Source: Capsaspora owczarzaki ATCC 30864 (lineage: Eukaryota; Opisthokonta; Filasterea). Taken from it: DNA of 64,000 bases. Positions 58,120-64,000 of this stretch are shown piece by piece; the stretch's first letter is position 1; every line of letters starts with the position of its first letter. The notes below the pieces were generated by a model, which searched no databases, was not told the DNA's origin, and worked only from the letters and a program-made list of their open reading frames with translations. A program made the translations under genes and the position numbers. The stretch spans positions 1,636,998-1,700,997 of the forward strand of contig NW_011887296.1 in assembly GCF_000151315.2 (NCBI RefSeq), read 5' to 3'.

Positions 58120-59712
58120 CTACAGACTGCTCTGTGCCGATGGCCGAGACGATTGTTGTGGCGACTGCGGCTGCAGCGAAGGCCGCCGACCATCGCGCTC
58201 CTTGCTTCCATCCTGGAGCAAGTATGCGGGCGAGAAGCGCGGCGGAGATTGTGTTCCGGCACGAAGAAGCGCTGGATTTGGGCTAGTGGTTGATCTTCCA
58301 CCGAGGGATGTGTATCTGTCAAAAGCACAGCCAGCAGCAGCGGACAGAGAATGAGTTGGCCGAGTATTTCACATCCACCAAACAGAAGCCCGAATGCACA
58401 TACCCCAAATCATAAAGGTGGCAGTAAGGCACTCGGAAGGCTCGAAGAAACAGCCACACGTCCGCGTAGCTCCAATCCAGGATTGGGTTGATGCGCATAA
58501 ACTGCGGCCAGTCCGGGTCTGTTGGTGTGCACGTCTCGAGCGAGGCTGAGGTATTTGTCGAAGGAAAAGACAGTTCGACAGTGAGCCCAACAGAGCCAGC
58601 CAAGAGGGGGGGGGGCAAGAGAAACGAACAAACAAGCAAACCCAAAAACACGGCGAGGAACTGTACCCGAAAACGGATCCGTTCGCCTCGTCCCGGCAAA
58701 AATGGCGCGAACTTGCGGCCGTTGCTTTGAGAGTTCCGTGAGACCGGCCTTGATCGAGCCGTCGATTGTGAACAAGTCCATCGAGTAGCTGCCAAAAGAG
58801 CGGAGGTGGAGATGGAAGCGTTATGAGACAAGGCAGAGAGCATCAATCAAAAAAACCGAACAAGGCGGTCCTGACGTACTCCTGGGCGGCCTCTCGCACA
58901 AACGACTCGACTTCATGGAATTGATCTGGGAAGGACAGATAGATTGCCGGAATCGGAAGATGCCTGCTGTTTTCGGCGTTGTGACGTCCGCACCGTGTTC
59001 GCAGCACTGCATTGAGCAAGTGCAACACGACCATGCAATCCTTGCCGCCGTTAAAGCTTAGCATGATTGTATCCGTCCTACAAGGTAATAACAACGTCAA
59101 GTACGTTGGGGGTCAGTTTCAAGTCAGTTACCAAAAGTGTATCCAAACGCCAGCAAACGCCCGGGAAATAGTCCATTCCAAAAATTCCGAATGTGATGCA
59201 CAAAAGTCCTACTTGTAGATTTGCAGTGCCTGCTCGATGGCGGTTGTGGCCTGTCTTACGCAGAGTGCGAGGTGCACGACTTGCTCAGCGGTGGCCAACG
59301 TGAGCGTCGTCGCGGTGGACTCGTCGCTGCGACGGACTGCCGAGCCAACGTCGCCATTACTTTGACTATCATGGCTGTCATCATCGTGAGCGGTATTCCT
59401 GATGATGCTCGTGCCCTGACTGCCCTGACCGAGCGCAGCGACGAGCCGGCTGAATGCGGCCTGGAATGCCCCGCCGCAACCTCCGACGGCCGCTCCTGGT
59501 CCTGCGACTGGGACTGAGGATGAGGCTGAGGCTGAGGCTGGCTGGACGGACTCGGCAATGTCGATGAGCGCCTGGACGTCGGCGCCAGTCGTGCACAGCG
59601 CGTCCCAGCGCGGAGAGGCGGCCGCGAGCACGAGTCGGCACTGCTGCTCCTGCAACGGCGGCGGCGGCGGCGGACTTGCAGAAGAGGCAGCAGTTGGGCG
59701 GTGCAGCAGCAT
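58120..59712 (-). CDS. FLAD1: FAD synthetase (PAPS-reductase-like domain, yeast FAD1 type)
   Basis: The enzyme adenylates FMN with ATP to give FAD. Five exons sum to 385 residues: 59712-59213, 59077-58880, 58788-58667, 58545-58404 and 58315-58120. The first 165 residues are Ala/Ser/Pro-rich, ending in the helix [20 protein letters not shown], as in fungal FAD1. The catalytic domain has [19 protein letters not shown] (PP-loop SxNGGKD), [37 protein letters not shown] and [17 protein letters not shown]. The N-terminal molybdopterin-binding-like domain of human FLAD1 is absent. The tail is rich in Gln/Ser/Pro. Each junction was chosen by phase and family match. Confidence 0.93.
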
Positions 59713-60246
59713 TTTGACAGAATTGAGGAGAGAAAAAGTCCGAGCTGGTGTGAACCAGAGTGGAAGAAGAGTGGAAGAAGAGTGGAAGAAGAGCGGGAGA
59801 ATGAGAGTGAAGGGGAGAGAGTAAAAGAGTGAGAAACTCAGAATCAAAAAAAGGCTCAGACAACGGAAAATAACGACTGAAGCATGACTCAATGCATCTA
59901 TCAAGAGGGAGAGACAGCGAAAGGTCCTCGCTGTGCCTGATTGAAGGCTGGCCTTGCCTTTGAGCTTACTTACTGCTGGACTTCCACAACTTCCCTCTAA
60001 CCCTATCCTACAGTACTACTTTGCTCTCGTCGCACAGCACGCTATTGCATTTGAACAAAACCGATGCATGAGGCAGCTCTGTCTCGTTTCGTTTGGTTTG
60101 TTTATTCTCTTATGACGTTGTTTCTCAGAAAAGCAGTTCTCATTTTTTGTTTTGAGCAGCAGGTTGCTCGGCCACACACTTTGAATCAACTACAAGAACA
60201 AGAACAAGAACAAGAACAAGAACAAGAACAAGAACAAGAACAAGCA
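59713..60246. other. Shared upstream region of FAD synthetase and the KNOP1-like gene
   Basis: The two genes diverge here. A TCTTCCACTCTTCCACT-like repeat (minus strand, about 59755-59800), one CTAACCCTATCC word near 60000 and a CAAGAA hexamer array (60192-60245) are present. An in-frame ATG at 60064 would extend the downstream gene through the hexamer array as Glu-Gln repeats. I prefer the ATG at 60247. Confidence 0.4.
60192..60245. repeat. CAAGAA/AGAACA hexanucleotide microsatellite
   Basis: About nine units end two bases before the preferred start codon of the KNOP1-like gene. Confidence 0.9.
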
Positions 60247-61299
60247 ATGGCCAAGCATACGAGTCCGCGTGCTGCTGAATCTGAAGAAGGGAAGACGAAG
60301 AAGGCGGCGACGCCACGCGGTGATGGTGATGCTGGTGCCAGCGAGCAGACCAACGCCAAGCACAAGACCAAGCACGATGAGGAGCGACTGAGCCGCAAGC
60401 ACACGCGAGACAGCGATAGTGACAGCGACAGCGACAGTGAGGACGAGCGAGACGAGCGAGACGAGCGAGAAGGAGCAAAGCACAAGGCAAAGAAGGCGCG
60501 AACGGACGATCACGACGAGGACCATGCGTCATCATCGTCATCATCAGCCAAGGGCAAGAAGGGCAAGAAGGACAAGAAGGACAAGAAGGAGAAGAAGGAC
60601 AAGAAGGAGAAGAAGGACAAGAAGGACAAGAAGGACAAGAAGAAGGACAGGATCAAGGCGTCATCGACCGCTGCTCGCAAGGCAGATGGTGAATCGAGCA
60701 GCTCAGACAGTGATGCTGATGATGACAATGACAGTGATGATGCTGGCGATGATGAAGCCACCGCTGGTGCACAGGTCGAGGTTGCACGACACAAGCCGCA
60801 GCCGATGGACGTTGATTCGAGCGATGAAGCGTCATCGGACGACGAGCAGCCCAGCAAGCAACAGCAAAAGAAGGAAAAGAAGGACAAGAAGGACAAGAAG
60901 GACAAGAAGGACAAGAAGGACAAGAAGGAGAACAAGGACAAGAAGGAGAAAAAGGAGAAAAAGGACAAGAAGGACAAATCCGAGGCCAAGGCAGCAGCGC
61001 ACAGCGACAACAAGGCCGGTGCGTTGCGTGCGCCTGCTACGGCAAACCAGTGGGAAACCACAACCTTCTCAGGCGATGCCGGAGGCGCTCAAAAGGAAAA
61101 GTTTTTGCGTCTGATGGGTCTGGGAAAGCAGGCGGCAGCTACCGCAGCACACTCCAAGCCCGCCGCGGGCAGCGCGTCCACGTCCCAAGTCGCAGCATCA
61201 CAGCGAGCCATGAACGATCTCCAATCGCAGTACGAAAGCCTCCGCAAGTTTAATTCGCAAGCGCAGCAAAGCGGTGGCAAGTTTGGCTTCTCGCACTAG
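60247..61299 (+). CDS. KNOP1: Lysine-rich nucleolar protein with a C-terminal SMAP domain (KNOP1-like)
   Basis: The 350-residue product starts MAKHTSPRAAESEEGKTKKA. It alternates acidic Ser/Asp blocks with two long arrays of KKDKKDKKEKK units (about residues 100-136 and 207-245). The last 85 residues contain NQWETTTFSGDAGGAQKEKF then LRLMGLGK, and later DLQSQYESLRKFNSQAQQSG and GKFGFSH. That is the order of the small-acidic-protein-like domain found at the end of human KNOP1. Lys/Asp repeats of this kind target nucleoli. The gene is a single exon. An in-frame ATG at 60064 would add 61 residues, including Glu-Gln repeats; it is less likely because the extra part looks like leader DNA. Confidence 0.75.
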   Translation: MAKHTSPRAAESEEGKTKKAATPRGDGDAGASEQTNAKHKTKHDEERLSRKHTRDSDSDSDSDSEDERDERDEREGAKHKAKKARTDDHDEDHASSSSSSAKGKKGKKDKKDKKEKKDKKEKKDKKDKKDKKKDRIKASSTAARKADGESSSSDSDADDDNDSDDAGDDEATAGAQVEVARHKPQPMDVDSSDEASSDDEQPSKQQQKKEKKDKKDKKDKKDKKDKKENKDKKEKKEKKDKKDKSEAKAAAHSDNKAGALRAPATANQWETTTFSGDAGGAQKEKFLRLMGLGKQAAATAAHSKPAAGSASTSQVAASQRAMNDLQSQYESLRKFNSQAQQSGGKFGFSH

Positions 61300-61636
61300 C
61301 AAAAAAACGTGTCTCGAGCGCAAACAAGCGCAATTTCAGGCCTTGACGACATGTCATTGTGATCGGTTTGCACACTTCCTTCTCTTTCGATGTCAGTTTG
61401 AGCACCAGTTGTGTAGTGAGCTTCGTAATGCAGTAGGTTCATTGAAATCCAGCATTTTCAACCATGCAAACTTTAACTATAGTGATTCAGAACCACGATC
61501 GCGGATTCACTGTAAACAGGGACACAAGTCCAAGTGCATGCCTATTTGTCCCTCGACACACCTTTGCTCACCGAAGATGTAGATTGGACCACACAAATCT
61601 CAGTCCCTTTTTTTTTTTTTTTTTTTGATTTTCAAC
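61300..61636. other. Intergenic region upstream of the LRR-kinase gene
   Basis: No gene is seen. A run of 19 T (61608-61626) ends 10 bases before the downstream start codon. Confidence 0.4.
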
Positions 61637-63965
61637 ATGTCGTATGAGAGTATGAATCAGAAACAGCGCAAGCTGTATGATAAAGTCAAGAAGGCGAGTG
61701 GAGTGCTCAAGTAAGAAAAAGCCGAATCTATTGCAACAGTGCGATCGCGTGTGCTAACGAAGCGGAGGACAGTCTGCAGAAGAGCGAGGTTGGCGACGCT
61801 GAAGCGCAGGCGATTGCTGAAGCGCTCAAAGTGAACACGACGGTGTCGATGCTTTTGTAAGGCATCTCAGAACTACTGATGCATATGAGGGACTCACTGA
61901 TGGCGGGAATGGAGCAGTCTGCAAAACAACCAGATTGGCGATGCTGGAGCGCAGGCGATTGTGGAGTCACTCAAAGTGAACACGACGCTGACTGAGCTCG
62001 GGTAAGGCATCTCAGAGCTACTGATGCATTTAGAGTGCTCACTGATGGAGGAAATGGAGCAGTCTGCAAAACAACCAGATTGGCGATGCTGGAGCACAGG
62101 CGATTGCTGAGACACTCAAAGTGAACACGACGCTGGCTGAGCTCGCGTAAGGCATCTCAGAGCTACTGATGCATTTAGAGTGCTCACTGATGGAGGGAAT
62201 GGAGCAGTCTGGGTGGCAATCAGATAGGAGATGCTGGAGCGCAGGCGATGACTGAAGCACTCAAAGTGAACACGACGCTGACCGTGCTCTAGTAAGGCAT
62301 CTCAGAGCTACTGATGCATTTAGAGTGCTCACTGATGGAGGGAATGGAGCAGTCTGGATGTCAATCAGATCGGAGATGCTGGAGCACAGGCGATTGCTGA
62401 AGCGCTCAAAGTGAACGCGAAGGTGACTAAGCTCTAGTAGGTCATCTCACTTGTTTAAGTGGGTAATTCAGCAGAGGGTATGAAGAGAACTCACCGATGA
62501 AGGGGATGGGCAGTCTGTCGCACAATCAAATGACCGATGTGGGAGGACAGGCGATTGTTGGAGCGCTCAAAGTGAACAAGACGCTGACTAGCCTTGAGTA
62601 AATATTGATGGTTTTGAGATCTACTCTGAAGATCGTTCGACTCATACGACAATCTAACGACGTGACCAACAACAATAGGCTGAAAAAAAACTTTCTGACC
62701 AACACTGGAATCACTGCACTCAACGAAACAGGCAATACCGTTTGTAAATTGGAGTAAGACTCTGTGTGTTTATTGGACTCGCATGAAGCAAGTCCGAACA
62801 ACAATCCGTTCACTTTTTGGCGAAACTGGGGTTTCTATGAAGGAGCCTTGACAACCAGCGTGCACCATCGCCTGCCGACTTGGCTCAGATTGCAGCTCGT
62901 GCCGCTGCAAATCCGGCAACTGAGGTTCAGCAATTGCGCTCCAAACTGGCTGCCAAAGACCAGGAGCTAGCGGCCAACAAGCAGGAGCTCGCGACCAAAG
63001 ACCAGGAGCTGCAGCAACTTCGCTCCGATCTGAAGTCAGCTCTTGATCGAATTGACGTATTTGAGCGCAACGAACCCCCCGTTGGATCCTCATCGAACTT
63101 TGACGGACCAATCCCGCCAGTTTCTCTCGCAACTCTTGTCACCGCGACGAACAATTTTGCTGCCGATTCACTGATTGGCGAAGGAGCATTTGGTCGCGTG
63201 TACTCTGCCATTATGCCTGGCACTCGTGTTGCCATCAAAAAGCTGTCCGCCGAATCCAAGCAGGGCGCTGCCGAGTTCAAATCTGAACTGGACTCTTTGT
63301 CGAAATTCCGCCACGCAAACATTATTGCCATTCTGTCGTATGCTGAGCAAGGCGATGAGCGATGCCTGGTGTACGAGTTCATGCCAAACGGTTCTGTTCG
63401 CGATCGTCTCAGCCTCAAGAATGATAGGCCTCCGCTGACCTGGTCGCAACGCCACCGCATTGCTGCCGATGTCTCCCGCGGCATGCACTATGTCCAAACC
63501 GCGTTCCCTGATCATGTTCTGTTCCACCTCGACCTCAAGACGGACAATGTTCTGCTAGACGCATACCTTAATGCGAAAGTGTCTGATTTTGGCTTGGTTC
63601 GTGCTGCCCAACACCTCGATGAAAAGAGCTACCTTCGCACGCAGACTGTTCAAGGTACCGCTGTTTACATGTGTCCCGAGTTCCTATTGGAGGGCAGAAT
63701 GACCACCAAGACAGACGTCTACCCATTCGGCATGATTCTGCTCGAGTTGGTGACCGCCGCCAAGCCTGGTCCCAGACTGAAAACAGACATGCGCAAAGCA
63801 GTGAAAAACCAAAAATCCATCGAGATGCTGGACTCGGCCTTGAAACCAACCGAAGCCGAGCGCCAGAGCATCAGCGAGGTTGTCACTCTCGCACTCGAGT
63901 GTCTTGAGGACGATGCTGACGATCGCCCATCCTTTGGTCGCCTCATTGCTTCGTTGGATGCTTGA
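61637..63965 (+). CDS. LRR / coiled-coil / Pelle-RLK-like protein kinase
   Basis: Nine exons sum to 590 residues: 61637-61710, 61773-61856, 61918-62001, 62063-62146, 62208-62291, 62353-62436, 62514-62597, 62679-62753 and 62846-63965. Exon 1 encodes MSYESMNQKQRKLYDKVKKA. Exons 2-7 are exactly 84 bases in phase 2 and each encodes one LRR (LQNNQIGDAGAQAIAEALKV type); exon 8 is a degenerate repeat. The last exon encodes a short coiled coil (AAKDQELAANKQELATKDQE) and a kinase domain. The kinase has LVTATNNFAADSLIGEGAFG then RVYSA, VAIKKL, LVYEFMPNGSVRDRL, HLDLKTDNVLLD, VSDFGLVRA and GTAVYMCPEFLLEGRMTTKT. This is the plant RLK/Pelle/IRAK (TKL) style, probably Ser/Thr-specific. HLD replaces HRD, so it is a non-RD kinase. 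No signal peptide or membrane segment is visible. Confidence 0.85.
61857..62352 (+). repeat. Tandem 145-base units (61-base intron plus 84-base LRR exon)
   Basis: Introns at 61857-61917, 62002-62062, 62147-62207 and 62292-62352 are all 61 bases. The last two are identical, the second differs from them at one base, and the first is more diverged. The exons between them differ more (about 6, 18 and 13 changes in 84, counted by eye between successive exons 3-4, 4-5 and 5-6). Confidence 0.9.
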
Positions 63966-64000
63966 CGATGGGAGCTGGCGTGCATTGGTTTCACAGCAAT

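Noticed and set aside
60064-60246. N-terminal extension of the KNOP1-like protein through Glu-Gln repeats
   Set aside because: The extra residues come from A/T-rich leader DNA and a hexamer microsatellite. The ATG at 60247 gives a more typical start.

Overview
The window is a gene-dense, intron-rich nuclear segment from a eukaryote. Introns are mostly 60-200 bases, coding DNA is GC-rich and UTRs and introns are rich in A or T runs. The gene set (myosin II heavy chain, a ClC-6/7 type exchanger, SRP68, syntaxin-8, FBXO4-type F-box protein, METTL15-type methyltransferase, RAE1, NUDT6-type Nudix protein) is opisthokont. A receptor with a tyrosine-rich tail and a TTAGGG-type telomeric repeat point to a unicellular relative of animals. 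Capsaspora owczarzaki or a close relative is my best guess. That is inference from gene content and style, not a database match.

Layout, left to right: 5' end of an unknown minus-strand gene (1-216); ATG4 protease (812-4600, +); OST4 (4970-5182, -); NUDT6-like Nudix protein (about 6112-8457, +); FBXO4-like F-box protein (8780-10541, -); a single 5S rRNA gene (10819-10935, -); a cytosolic leucine-rich-repeat (LRR) protein with one exon per repeat (11259-13090, -); ClC-6/7 type transporter (13368-17287, +); an intronless type II membrane glycosyltransferase (17702-20518, -); a Kelch/coiled-coil/polyproline/WH2 protein (21089-26366, -); myosin II heavy chain (27351-34129, +); syntaxin-8 (34736-about 36187, -); an LRR receptor with a transmembrane segment and a tyrosine-motif tail (37590-41524, -); SRP68 with an assembly gap (43134-46974, +); METTL15-like rRNA methyltransferase (47401-49329, +); a WD40 protein with a possible SOCS-box-like end (49510-53862, -); RAE1 (54299-56525, +); a divergent Nudix-like protein (56773-57450, +); FAD synthetase (58120-59712, -); a KNOP1-like nucleolar protein (60247-61299, +); and an LRR/coiled-coil/protein-kinase gene (61637-63965, +).

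Most genes are unrelated housekeeping functions (autophagy, N-glycosylation, secretion, trafficking, mRNA export, actomyosin, ion transport). The unusual content is the sensing and signalling layer. Two genes at opposite ends share a first exon and 28-residue LRR exon cassettes but carry different C-terminal modules: an F-box-like/beta-rich domain in one and a Pelle/RLK-like kinase in the other. In the kinase gene the repeat exons differ from each other by 7-21 percent, while three successive intervening introns are identical or differ at one base. The third LRR gene is a secreted/transmembrane receptor with 13 phase-2 LRR exons and about a dozen tyrosines in YxxV/L-type contexts. Together these look like a modular LRR recognition repertoire, and they are the part most worth following up.

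Gene models were made by hand from splice consensus, reading phase and remembered family sequences. For most genes the exon lengths sum to whole codons. The first exons of the Nudix gene and of syntaxin-8 are uncertain.
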